From a virus, in IMG/VR virus record IMGVR_UViG_3300019458_000002, positions 64,001 through 128,000 of that record: a stretch of 64,000 nucleotides of DNA, one strand, 5' to 3'. This document shows positions 39,052 to 46,935 of the stretch, piece after piece. The notes beneath the pieces were generated by a model. It saw nothing but the letters and a program-made list of their open reading frames with translations. It searched no databases and was not told the DNA's origin. Numbering within the stretch: the stretch's first letter is position 1; each line of letters opens with the position of its first letter. The position numbers and the translations under genes were made by a program.

Positions 39052-39198
39052 TTAATTGAGGGGACCTCTATTAAAGGTCTTGCCACAGTTCTTACAAACC
39101 CAGTCGCCGCCCCATATCCTAACAGCTTGATAAGTAACGATTCTGTGACTGATTAACCAACACAAAACCGACTTTAGTTTTCCAATTAAAAAGACCAT
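39052..39198 (-). CDS. Small CxxC protein overlapping terminase end
   Basis: 48 residues, ATG at 39196-39198 inside the last codons of the terminase gene, TAA at 39052-39054. MVFLIGKLKSVLCWLI... has a hydrophobic N-terminus and ends GDWVCKNCGKTFNRG, a half zinc-ribbon. It fills the only gap in this operon. Function unknown. Confidence 0.5.
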   Translation of the reverse strand: MVFLIGKLKSVLCWLISHRIVTYQAVRIWGGDWVCKNCGKTFNRGPLN

Positions 39199-41159
39199 TT
39201 CAGGCTCCCACGACGCCCAGAAGGCGCTTCTTTCTTTGCCTCAGCTTCATCTACAGATATTGCAATGTCTCCAGTTCGCTCAGAGATTACCTTTTGCATC
39301 CAATTTTCTTCCGTGTAGCCTTCTACATGCGGCTCAGGCTTAGTTGAAGGTTGGTCTTCAGTGACAACGAGCTTGCCCCGGCTACCGAATACATTCATGA
39401 TTAGGTAACGAAGTGCGTCACACTCATCGTCTTCAAGGTCGTCAGGAACATCCGTTGGTTTTCCTGCAGCATCTAGTTTCCAGTGATATGCACCCAACCT
39501 CTTTACCAGAAAGTCGACTCCATCATCACCGGCCAAGAAAAATAGCTGTGGGTCTCCTACAGCAGGCTGCAACTTCATTCGCACAACATCAATACCGCCA
39601 ATAACAGAGCCCTTCAGCTTCTTCCACTCCTTCATCCTGAAGCCCGAGCGCTTCATTGTTTTTATCATTTGCGGATTCTCTGTATCTGCAAAGATACCTG
39701 GGTCATATTTCTTTATCTTAGCTTCCATAAGCTCAATTTGCTGTCCAGGTTCCAATTCAGCTACAGCTTGGCAATCGACAACATAGCAATTTGCTCCATA
39801 TACAAATCCAAGAACAACTACGAAATTGTGTGTATATCCAAAGTCAACACCCGCAAACCACTTCACCTCATATTCTTTTACGTCCTTCATCAGGAGTTCT
39901 TTTGTATAGGGACTTGCAAGTGGTGCCTCTCCAAATACCTTTTCGTAGATTTCTGATGCCGATATACAATGAACTTCACGTTCTAGAGACGGATATATCA
40001 AGCCCTCAGTAGATGGTTTCCAACACAGCAACTGAGCCTTTGCCATTGGTATTGAGTTGTTCTTGAACTGGTTAATTGTATGTGCAATTGGCCGAAGAAG
40101 AGATGATTTTGATTTTTGTTTATTTGCCAACCGACATCTACACATCGCAAACAACTTACAATTCTTCAGGCACCCATGGAAACCTTTGTCCTTAACATAC
40201 TTTGCTTGTTTATCTGGGTCTAAAGCATTGAACTCTTCCTCAGAAAGAGATTTCAGTGTTTCATCAGAGCGATAAATAGGAAGGTGTGGTAAATCTGGTC
40301 GATGTCGCGTAGTAGGGCAGGCCTCAGTTACGTCTAAAATATTCCAGTGCCTAATCTTTAGGCCGCTTTTCTCTGCTTCATCAATCTCCCGCTGAACCAA
40401 TCCGAAGCTAAATTTTCTTGTGCTCGTGAGCACCGTAACAGGTAGTCGAACTTTTCCATCCTCGGTCTGAGAAGGAGTCGGAATCATCTTGCTTTCATCG
40501 TAAGCCTTCTTGTCTCTTAGCACGTCAATCTCGTCCAAACATAAGAGAGGGGCATGTTTTCCGTTTGTTGATTGAAGTGTTGCAACAATAATTTCAGCCT
40601 TACTTGTAATCTCTCGATATCCAACCTTTTCTTCGGGAGATAGGCCTGCATATTCAGAAGCAGTTAGGTTCTGACCTGTATCTTTATTGTAATATCGAGT
40701 TACAACAGTCTGCTTTACGTTATCTCCAACCACATACTTTCGAAGAGGGTCTTTCCTAAAGAAGTGCTTAACGTAAATCTGGGAGTTAATGCTCTGTTCT
40801 TGAATAGCGGCTAGATGTACAACGTTTATGTTTAAATGAACAAGGGCCAGCACCTCTATAACAGCCTCACATAGAGTTTTGTAAGAGTCACGGGAGGCGT
40901 AGTACAAGATTCTTGATACTTCCTCATCCTTGTTTTCCATGAAGTGGTTGTATATTTCCCATATCATGTCCATTGGAGAACAATTAGTTGGATTCAGCTT
41001 ATTATCATCTACAATGCAATCAGGTATATCCAAACCAAGACCTGTGTCACGATTATCCAAAAACACCATAATCCAATCATGGAGTTCTTCCTTGGTCTTA
41101 CATGGAGTAAAAAGGATGGAACTTTTTAGTTCTTCATCCGATTGAATGGCATCGCTCAT
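39186..41159 (-). CDS. Terminase large subunit
   Basis: 657 residues. The ATPase half has a deviant Walker A YYASRDSYKTLCEA (about 86-99, Lys-Thr conserved), Walker B LLCLDEID (about 208-215) and a coupling motif VLTSTRKF. The nuclease half has GVDFGYTHNF (about 437), FADTENPQ and DDECDALRYL, the three acidic positions of the RNase H-like fold. Four cysteines and nearby (CLKNCKLFAMCRCR) may bind a metal. It cuts and pumps phage DNA into the prohead. Confidence 0.9.
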   Translation of the reverse strand: MSDAIQSDEELKSSILFTPCKTKEELHDWIMVFLDNRDTGLGLDIPDCIVDDNKLNPTNCSPMDMIWEIYNHFMENKDEEVSRILYYASRDSYKTLCEAVIEVLALVHLNINVVHLAAIQEQSINSQIYVKHFFRKDPLRKYVVGDNVKQTVVTRYYNKDTGQNLTASEYAGLSPEEKVGYREITSKAEIIVATLQSTNGKHAPLLCLDEIDVLRDKKAYDESKMIPTPSQTEDGKVRLPVTVLTSTRKFSFGLVQREIDEAEKSGLKIRHWNILDVTEACPTTRHRPDLPHLPIYRSDETLKSLSEEEFNALDPDKQAKYVKDKGFHGCLKNCKLFAMCRCRLANKQKSKSSLLRPIAHTINQFKNNSIPMAKAQLLCWKPSTEGLIYPSLEREVHCISASEIYEKVFGEAPLASPYTKELLMKDVKEYEVKWFAGVDFGYTHNFVVVLGFVYGANCYVVDCQAVAELEPGQQIELMEAKIKKYDPGIFADTENPQMIKTMKRSGFRMKEWKKLKGSVIGGIDVVRMKLQPAVGDPQLFFLAGDDGVDFLVKRLGAYHWKLDAAGKPTDVPDDLEDDECDALRYLIMNVFGSRGKLVVTEDQPSTKPEPHVEGYTEENWMQKVISERTGDIAISVDEAEAKKEAPSGRRGSLKWSF

Positions 41160-41810
41160 TTATCTGTTTTTCTTTAGCTGCTGTACTATCTCAGCCGCCT
41201 TTTCCTGAGTAATAGGTTTTCTAACCGATACCCCTACGTCTCCAGAATGCACAACAGTAACTTCCCCCTTAGTCTTCTGGACATCTTGTCCGGTCAACTT
41301 GAGCAGTAGTTCAATAAGTTCCTTGTAGTTCTTAGCGCTAAGAGTGCTGACCATAGTTCCATCTAAGTCATTTGGATTGCCACTGAGCAAAAATTTCTTG
41401 ATAGCATCTCCGTTGAACTTGTTAGTTGCCGCAATTGCATCGGCAACCAGCATTACAGATTCTAGTTGAACCTGCTGGACACGACCTCGGACCTCCAAAA
41501 GCAACTTCTCTAGGTGCTCCTCTTTAAGGACGTCCCAGTTTCCCAAGACTCTGGCATGAACCACCTGTCCCAAATTGAAAGGATGGGAGTGTTTTGCTAT
41601 TTCTTCACAGTCGGAACCGTTAACAAACAATGAAAACATCTTAGCGGCTGTAACGGGCGAAACAGCAGCTTCCTTTGATGCACAAAAACGGTCGTAAGCC
41701 TCAAGCTCCCTATCGTTTAGTAGTGCCTTGGCCGCTAACATCCTTTCCTCCTTGGAGGAAGTCGCGTTCTGCGGAATCAAGGTCTTTGAATTCTTTTCGT
41801 CGTTTTCCAT
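41160..41810 (-). CDS. Possible terminase small subunit or DNA-binding protein
   Basis: 216 residues from ATG 41808-41810; a start 16 codons upstream is inside the previous gene. Immediately before the large terminase gene (no spacing). SLFVNGSDCEEIAKHSHPFNLGQVVHARVLGNW looks like a helix-turn-helix region; a long helical segment follows (LEKLLLEVRGRVQQVQLESV). The position and HTH-plus-oligomerisation-helix plan suggest the small terminase. Not confirmed by clear homology. Confidence 0.55.
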   Translation of the reverse strand: MENDEKNSKTLIPQNATSSKEERMLAAKALLNDRELEAYDRFCASKEAAVSPVTAAKMFSLFVNGSDCEEIAKHSHPFNLGQVVHARVLGNWDVLKEEHLEKLLLEVRGRVQQVQLESVMLVADAIAATNKFNGDAIKKFLLSGNPNDLDGTMVSTLSAKNYKELIELLLKLTGQDVQKTKGEVTVVHSGDVGVSVRKPITQEKAAEIVQQLKKNR

Positions 41811-42114
41811 TAAAAATCTCTTTGTTGTTCTTGTTGACCAAGACCAGCCAGTCTTCACCGAGCATGTCTTGGACCGACCTATATAGGCCCTCTAGTCTTG
41901 CTTGAAAGTCCTTTGGAGCTTTCTTTTTCTTTACAGTTAAATTAAATACAACCGTCTTTCCGTTTAGATTACAATGGGTTTCAATGTTATCAGCATGTGG
42001 TGCAGCAACATACGGCCAATACTGAAGCTGGAGCTTCTGGGATTCATGAAGAATACCAACCGCTCCTGTTACTCTCTGTAGAGCCCTTAGGCGGTCCCAG
42101 TCATCTGTAGACAT
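41710..42114 (-). CDS. Hypothetical protein
   Basis: 134 residues from ATG 42112-42114, chosen because AGGAAAGG precedes it; ATG 42132 is an alternative. Central beta strands (HADNIETHCNLNGKTVVFNL) and a helical LEGLYRSVQDMLGEDWLVLV. It overlaps the neighbours on both sides. No family recognised. Confidence 0.55.
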   Translation of the reverse strand: MSTDDWDRLRALQRVTGAVGILHESQKLQLQYWPYVAAPHADNIETHCNLNGKTVVFNLTVKKKKAPKDFQARLEGLYRSVQDMLGEDWLVLVNKNNKEIFNGKRRKEFKDLDSAERDFLQGGKDVSGQGTTKR

Positions 42115-43088
42115 TGTAACCTTTCCTGACACATCTTCTGGAGAACGTCATTGGAAGTCCCGTGCTTAGGCTTAAAGTTCAGGGCAAACTTCATGAGTGC
42201 CTGAGCAATGCCATCTGACTCCCTGACAATGGGCGCAAACCCAGAGTCCTTACGCACAAACTTCACTTTCACATTACCTCTAGAAAGCTCTGGCTTGCGT
42301 TTTAAAAAGTATTCCTTGGTCCCATGGATGTCGACCCTATAATCATCTAAATCATTGAACTGGAGCGAGACAGGGCTTTCAGCAGTGTCCTTTAGGGGTA
42401 CAATGCGGCGACATACATTGTTTGTTTCATAAACAAGCTCTTGAGTGGGCTCACTATTCTCAAACTTCATCAGCACAATGGCTCTGCTCTCAACTGAGGC
42501 GTCAGCGGTGGTCCTCCAACGGGGAGCGCCTACGTACCTAACCTTGCCAAAGCTCTGAGGCGTGTGAATGTGACCAGAGATGATAAGCTTCTGAGGAATG
42601 TCATCGGGATTGACACCGTCAGGTGCATAAAACCCATTCTCAAACCTAGAACCCGCAAATGTCTCATGGCAGATGACAGTTTTGGAAGAACTTTTCTTAC
42701 AGTGCCCGACAAAGGCCTGCTTGTCGTCCATATACGGCACAAACAAAATTCCTGCTGCCTCAAGAGGCCGGTCAATAACTACAACCTGCTCTTCATGAGC
42801 AACCATGGCATGCTCCATTCTCCCTGGACCAGCATAGTCATGATTTCCAAGCAGACAAATTACATTTAGGTTTTCATCCTTGAACTTTCGAAAGTTCTGC
42901 TTCCAGAAATTTAGAACTTCTACTCTCATTACCTCATGAGTGTTGTACTGGTCACCCAGAAACACAACAGTAGGCCGATGGGTGCGAGCAGTCTCATAAA
43001 CATAGTTCAGAAGACGCTGACAATCAGGTAGCTCTGAGGGGGTTGCATGTACATCCCCTACAAATAAAAGGTTCTTAGCTTGCGCCAT
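42087..43088 (-). CDS. SbcD/Mre11-like nuclease subunit (T4 gp47-like)
   Basis: 333 residues with calcineurin-type nuclease motifs: FVGDVHATP, FLGDQYNTHE, LLGNHDY, ICHETF and ISGHIHTPQ. The layout, with a C-terminal capping region, fits SbcD/Mre11. Its partner SbcC/Rad50-like protein is encoded at 49135-51072 on the other strand. Together they process double-strand ends during recombination-dependent replication. It overlaps the GroES-like candidate gene by 14 nt. Confidence 0.8.
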   Translation of the reverse strand: MAQAKNLLFVGDVHATPSELPDCQRLLNYVYETARTHRPTVVFLGDQYNTHEVMRVEVLNFWKQNFRKFKDENLNVICLLGNHDYAGPGRMEHAMVAHEEQVVVIDRPLEAAGILFVPYMDDKQAFVGHCKKSSSKTVICHETFAGSRFENGFYAPDGVNPDDIPQKLIISGHIHTPQSFGKVRYVGAPRWRTTADASVESRAIVLMKFENSEPTQELVYETNNVCRRIVPLKDTAESPVSLQFNDLDDYRVDIHGTKEYFLKRKPELSRGNVKVKFVRKDSGFAPIVRESDGIAQALMKFALNFKPKHGTSNDVLQKMCQERLQCLQMTGTA

Positions 43089-43383
43089 TGGACTTCAATA
43101 CCACAAATTCTTTTGGTAGGAAAACAACTGCTCCAACCTGGTTACCGCCAACGAACAAATCTAGTTCGTAGACTTCCTTTGCCCACGCATGGGCAACTAC
43201 TTCTGGACGAAAGTATACTAAATCTCCTACATTGTATCTTCCTTCGTCATCAGCAAATACCACATTTGTCTTTAGCAAAGTCGTGGCTCTCTTATTGGTA
43301 GCAAAACCCTTCTGCTGGGTCTGCTCTTCCTTTTCAATGACAAAAGGCTTGCATGCAAGCCTACCATTAGTAGATGTAAACAC
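43075..43383 (-). CDS. Small beta-barrel protein, possible GroES-like co-chaperonin
   Basis: 102 residues. TLLKTNVVFADDEGRYNVGDLVYFRPEV, then VVFLPKEFVVLKSN, resembles the 10-kDa co-chaperonin barrel, in which VGDRVLYS is followed by a final 'I.E.DI.A.' strand. The mobile-loop region is not clearly visible. The phage encodes a GroEL-like protein at 46916-48712, which makes a co-chaperonin plausible. Alternative: unrelated small barrel protein. Confidence 0.4.
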   Translation of the reverse strand: MFTSTNGRLACKPFVIEKEEQTQQKGFATNKRATTLLKTNVVFADDEGRYNVGDLVYFRPEVVAHAWAKEVYELDLFVGGNQVGAVVFLPKEFVVLKSNGAS

Positions 43384-43384
43384 G

Positions 43385-44452
43385 CTATTCTCCTACCTCA
43401 TATATAGCCTCAAGTTCAATACCTTTTAACCTTAGGAACTTCCTTTCGAAGGGAGTCAGGTGCTGCAGTATTCCAGAGAGTTTCTTGCGAGCATCCTTTT
43501 CTTCAATCCTAAGGTCAGGACGGCTATCTTCTGGCCCAGAAAACCTAGATACGGGGTCAGTGGCTGGTTCACCGTTGTGGTCACTATCAGCATTGACAGT
43601 CACCATTGAGTCTGCGCTAATGCATGAAGCTGCTGCCATTAAGTCAGCAATTTCAGAAGGATTGGTGCAATGCGCTCCATCCATATCAGTATTAACCTCA
43701 GCCGCCAGCCGCTCATAGTCCACGCTGTCAGCATATTTGTGTATCGCTTTATTTGCACGGTAGATTTTCCTTTTGTCGCTTGGATAGAAGTGAATTAGGG
43801 TCTCGGAATACTGCTCAATGAAGTAGCCGACCATACGACCAATGGCAACACTTCGAAATACCTTGGTGAACGGTGGCACAAATTTGTCTACAGCTGACAT
43901 CAGGCCTTCGCAGCTAATCTGGACCAGGTCCATGAATGAAAGTTGTGACTTGGGCGTTCTATTGTAAAAGATTCGAGCGCGAGATATAGCTAGAGGCAGG
44001 TTCATTTCGATGATTTCTGTTCGTATCCTAGAAATCTCGTTAAACAGCAGCACCATCTGTGATTTCGGATACCACTTCCTAGAATTCATTACAAAGACAA
44101 TGAACTGATAGTTAAAATGAAAGCGATGTAATGATTTTATTTTGCGCTTCTTTAAAGCTTTTGAGATGCGGGCCGTAAATACGGTCTGGCGCTCCCTGAA
44201 GTAAGGTCGGGCAGCAAGAATGTTTCTCTTCTCTTCGCAAATTAGCTTTATGAAGTCGTGGTAGACACCCTTACCCCACTTGTGAGCAATGAGAGTGCGG
44301 CGGAACCTGTTTTCAAGACGCACAAGTTCGTCAATCTGCTTCTTCTGCTTCTTTAGAAGCTCCTTTTCCTTTAGCTCGCCATACTTTTCAATGGCATGCT
44401 CCAATGAGACTGCAAAGTTCTTAAAGTGTTTACTATCTGTGTCCGAAAGCAT
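43385..44452 (-). CDS. Sigma-70-like factor without region 4.2
   Basis: 355 residues. NLPLAISRARIFYNR...SFMDLVQISCEGLMSAVDKFVPP...VFRSVAIGRMVGYFIEQYS is a recognisable sigma region 2 (-10 recognition and core binding). Further on, a degenerate region 3-4.1 (LSGILQHLTPFERKFLRLKGI) ends only 11 residues before the stop, so the region 4.2 helix-turn-helix that reads the -35 box is missing. A sigma factor recognising mainly a -10-type element would fit the short CAATCTT signals on this strand (inference). The long N-terminal helical part is unusual. Confidence 0.65.
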   Translation of the reverse strand: MLSDTDSKHFKNFAVSLEHAIEKYGELKEKELLKKQKKQIDELVRLENRFRRTLIAHKWGKGVYHDFIKLICEEKRNILAARPYFRERQTVFTARISKALKKRKIKSLHRFHFNYQFIVFVMNSRKWYPKSQMVLLFNEISRIRTEIIEMNLPLAISRARIFYNRTPKSQLSFMDLVQISCEGLMSAVDKFVPPFTKVFRSVAIGRMVGYFIEQYSETLIHFYPSDKRKIYRANKAIHKYADSVDYERLAAEVNTDMDGAHCTNPSEIADLMAAASCISADSMVTVNADSDHNGEPATDPVSRFSGPEDSRPDLRIEEKDARKKLSGILQHLTPFERKFLRLKGIELEAIYEVGE

Positions 44453-45924
44453 TACGACCTCACGAACTTTACTGGTCCATAAATCTCGTTGTAGAATTCT
44501 ACTCTCTTTAGAAGGTGTCTATGGCAGACATCAATATTCTCTACGTCAAAGTCAAAGAACAGGCAGTTCTCTTTACCTTCAAAAAGTCTGGTTGAGCGGC
44601 CGACAGCCTGCTTTACCTTGATTTCGGAAGCTGTTTCCATTAGGTATATAAGAGAACCAACTGCCTGTATGTCTGTACCCGTAGCAATACAAGAGGTTCC
44701 AATCAAAAGAGGAAACTTTTTATTGTTGAAATCCTCTACAAGCTGACCTGGGTCAGAGTCATGATACTCAGCAGGTACATTCTTCTTTCCGTCCTTGTCT
44801 AGAGGTGCATGAGCAAACTTGACTGGGCATCTTAGGTACGGAAGAAGGTGTGTGAACTGCTTTACTTCTTCTATAAGAATAAGAGTTGGGCGTGTATGTT
44901 CAAAGACTGATTTGTTTGCAAGTTCTGCAGCCCACTTATTTACTTCAGGGTTGTAGAAGAAGTGCTTCCGTACCATAGCAATTGAATCTGAGTTGTAGTA
45001 GTTGGAAGCTGAGCTAACATTGATAACACGGAAATCTGGACGTGTGAGAAAGCCTTTGTCTACTCCTTCCCTGACTGTCATTTCATAGACAATAGGTCCA
45101 ATGATACCGTTTAGAACTATCTCTAGGCCATCTCCACGAACCTGAGTACCTGAGAAGAAGAAGCGATATGGAGCATCCCTGACTATTCCCATGCAAACCA
45201 TTTCTAGGGTATCTGCGGGACAAAGATGACTTTCATCTGCAATGAAGACTTTTACTTTAGAGAAAAATTCATGAGCTTCATCTCCTTCTTCAATCTTTGA
45301 GAGTGATTGATGAAGACCAATGGTAAACAACTTACCTAATTGCTTTTTACCACCGTAATACTTACCTACGTACTTGGTTCCGAAGTGTGCAACCATTTCA
45401 TCATAAGTTTGGTCAGCAATTGAAGTGCTTGGAGCCATGAGTAAAGATGGAAGTCCTAACTCCTTCAGGATATGAACTTGAATCAAGCTCTTGCCTAGGC
45501 CTGTGCCCATTGAAATAGCACCATGCTTGACCTTGAGCAGAGCATCTAATGCTTCTTGCTGATAGTAACGAAGCTTCTTAGTCGGTTTACTTTTCCAGGG
45601 TATTAGCTTTGGCTCAGGATACTTTACTTTCGAAGTTATTTTGTCATTGAAGACACGAGATAGTTGTTCAGCAAGACCAGAATATGTCCAGTAACCATCC
45701 TTATCTTCAAACAATAGGGATTTGATACGAAGACCTTTGAGTCTAGCTATTTCATCGTTGAAAGCATCTTGACCGTGCTGGGTAATGTAGTAGGGGTTGT
45801 TCTTGAGTCTCTTGATTTCGTAATCTACTTTTTTGTCATGATACTCAAGATGGTGACCAAGAACTTTTAGTCTATCTTCATAGCCAACAAGTCTAAGTTT
45901 TGAAGGTGTCTCTAGGATTAGCAC
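44452..45924 (-). CDS. SF2 helicase, UvsW-like
   Basis: 490 residues starting with GTG. Motif I GTGLGKS (about 137-143), motif Ia MAPSTS, motif II ADESH (about 229), motif III FFSGTQ, and motifs V/VI GTSCIATGTD and QAVGRSTR. The pattern matches T4 UvsW, an RNA-DNA and branched-DNA helicase in recombination and control of origins. It overlaps both neighbouring genes. Confidence 0.85.
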   Translation of the reverse strand: MLILETPSKLRLVGYEDRLKVLGHHLEYHDKKVDYEIKRLKNNPYYITQHGQDAFNDEIARLKGLRIKSLLFEDKDGYWTYSGLAEQLSRVFNDKITSKVKYPEPKLIPWKSKPTKKLRYYQQEALDALLKVKHGAISMGTGLGKSLIQVHILKELGLPSLLMAPSTSIADQTYDEMVAHFGTKYVGKYYGGKKQLGKLFTIGLHQSLSKIEEGDEAHEFFSKVKVFIADESHLCPADTLEMVCMGIVRDAPYRFFFSGTQVRGDGLEIVLNGIIGPIVYEMTVREGVDKGFLTRPDFRVINVSSASNYYNSDSIAMVRKHFFYNPEVNKWAAELANKSVFEHTRPTLILIEEVKQFTHLLPYLRCPVKFAHAPLDKDGKKNVPAEYHDSDPGQLVEDFNNKKFPLLIGTSCIATGTDIQAVGSLIYLMETASEIKVKQAVGRSTRLFEGKENCLFFDFDVENIDVCHRHLLKRVEFYNEIYGPVKFVRS

Positions 45925-46472
45925 AGCTTGATAGATTCCTGGAGCACGATACCAATTGCAGTGTCGATACGACGGTCAACATCCATTTCAGAAAGTGTGT
46001 GGATTTTTAGTTTAGGGTAGTCCTTCTGAATTTTAGCAACCAGATTTTTACAGTCTTCTTCCAATACAGAAATCTGTTCCTGGTTATGGATGCGGTTAGG
46101 GTCTTGAATGAATGGAATGGGTACCTGCTGGCAATAGAAGTATATTCCATTGGCTCTACCAAGAGCTTTGTCGTAGTACATGCTGGCATCATGTCTATTT
46201 TTATCTTTGAGATAGAGTAAGGAGTTTGCTACACAGCTATCAGTGATTACAGTTGAATTGTGTAGGAATAGATTTTCCTCATGAAGCTGGTTCTGCATGA
46301 TACAAATCTGGTCATCATCCCACAATTTACCTAAACCAGCAGCTATGTGTCTGCGTGCATACTCAGAGACATACTCCGCTGCCATTCCATACTTCTTGAG
46401 TCTAGAAAATATACCTGCAGCTACCGTAGTCTTTCCTGAGCAAGGTGCTCCTATGAAGTTTACAAAGGCCAT
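45918..46472 (-). CDS. P-loop nucleoside/NadR-type kinase
   Basis: 184 residues from ATG 46470-46472, preceded by GAGGATAAA; a longer frame to 46556 has no ribosome site. MAFVNFIGAPCSGKTTVAAG is a Walker A, followed by YVSEYARRHI and TDSCVANSLLYL, as in AAA_28/NadR ribosylnicotinamide kinase-like proteins. A role in nucleotide or NAD metabolism is likely; the substrate is unknown. First gene of the long minus-strand operon 39052-46472. Confidence 0.7.
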   Translation of the reverse strand: MAFVNFIGAPCSGKTTVAAGIFSRLKKYGMAAEYVSEYARRHIAAGLGKLWDDDQICIMQNQLHEENLFLHNSTVITDSCVANSLLYLKDKNRHDASMYYDKALGRANGIYFYCQQVPIPFIQDPNRIHNQEQISVLEEDCKNLVAKIQKDYPKLKIHTLSEMDVDRRIDTAIGIVLQESIKLC

Positions 46473-46481
46473 TTTATCCTC

Positions 46482-46510
46482 TGAATATGTATAGCCTTTT
46501 GAAATGTCAA
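46482..46510 (-). promoter_or_regulatory. Possible promoter of the minus-strand operon
   Basis: Minus strand TTGACA (46505-46510), 17-nt spacer, TATTCA (46482-46487), nine bases to the ATG at 46472. Moderate match. Another TTGACA lies at 46520-46525. Confidence 0.4.
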
Positions 46511-46539
46511 GAATTAATGCTGTCAAGCGAAAATTCCCA

Positions 46540-46614
46540 ATACATAGTAAATACATTTTTACTCTTTACTTATCTATTACTTATTTCTAATACATGTTTA
46601 GTACATTTACTTAG
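46540..46614. repeat. AT-rich repeat region between divergent operons
   Basis: Four TACAT and four TTACT words are interspersed in about 75 nt of A/T-rich DNA, followed by a small hairpin GGCCT/AGGCC (46615-46630). No gene fits here. It sits between the divergent promoters of the kinase and regulator genes, so it may hold operator sites or a replication origin. Confidence 0.4.
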
Positions 46615-46655
46615 GGCCTCCGCGTAGGCCTATTATCTAATCATTTTACAAAGTA

Positions 46656-46685
46656 TTGACAGTGGACACAAAATAAGGCTATACT
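46656..46685 (+). promoter_or_regulatory. Sigma-70-type promoter of regulator-GroEL operon
   Basis: TTGACA (46656-46661), 18-nt spacer, TATACT (46680-46685), ten bases to the ATG 46696. Good match; leader of only three to four bases. Confidence 0.65.
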
Positions 46686-46695
46686 GTAGAAAAAG

Positions 46696-46935
46696 ATGTC
46701 TGGGCGTGTCAAAAAACTTATGAAAATAATCGGAAAAGAGTCCAGTAAAACCAACTCCGAGCTTTCAAAGATGCTTGGCGTCAGTGTGGCTACAGTTGAC
46801 AGGTATCTTCGCAAACTTAAAAACGAAGGTGTCATTGAGTGCTCCACAAAACGCTATAGACAGTACATAGGAGCTTCTAGCTTCTGGAGAGTCTATAGGA
46901 CGATAAGGAGTAGCGTTGGAATATCAGAAAGTTAA
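46696..46935 (+). CDS. Winged helix-turn-helix regulator
   Basis: 79 residues. TNSELSKMLGVSVATVDRYLRKLKNEGVIE is a typical DeoR/Lrp-type winged HTH, taking up residues 20-50, with no extra domain. The gene lies just after an AT-rich repeat region and upstream of the chaperonin gene, which it overlaps; it probably controls one of the divergent promoters. Ligand unknown. Confidence 0.75.
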   Translation: MSGRVKKLMKIIGKESSKTNSELSKMLGVSVATVDRYLRKLKNEGVIECSTKRYRQYIGASSFWRVYRTIRSSVGISES

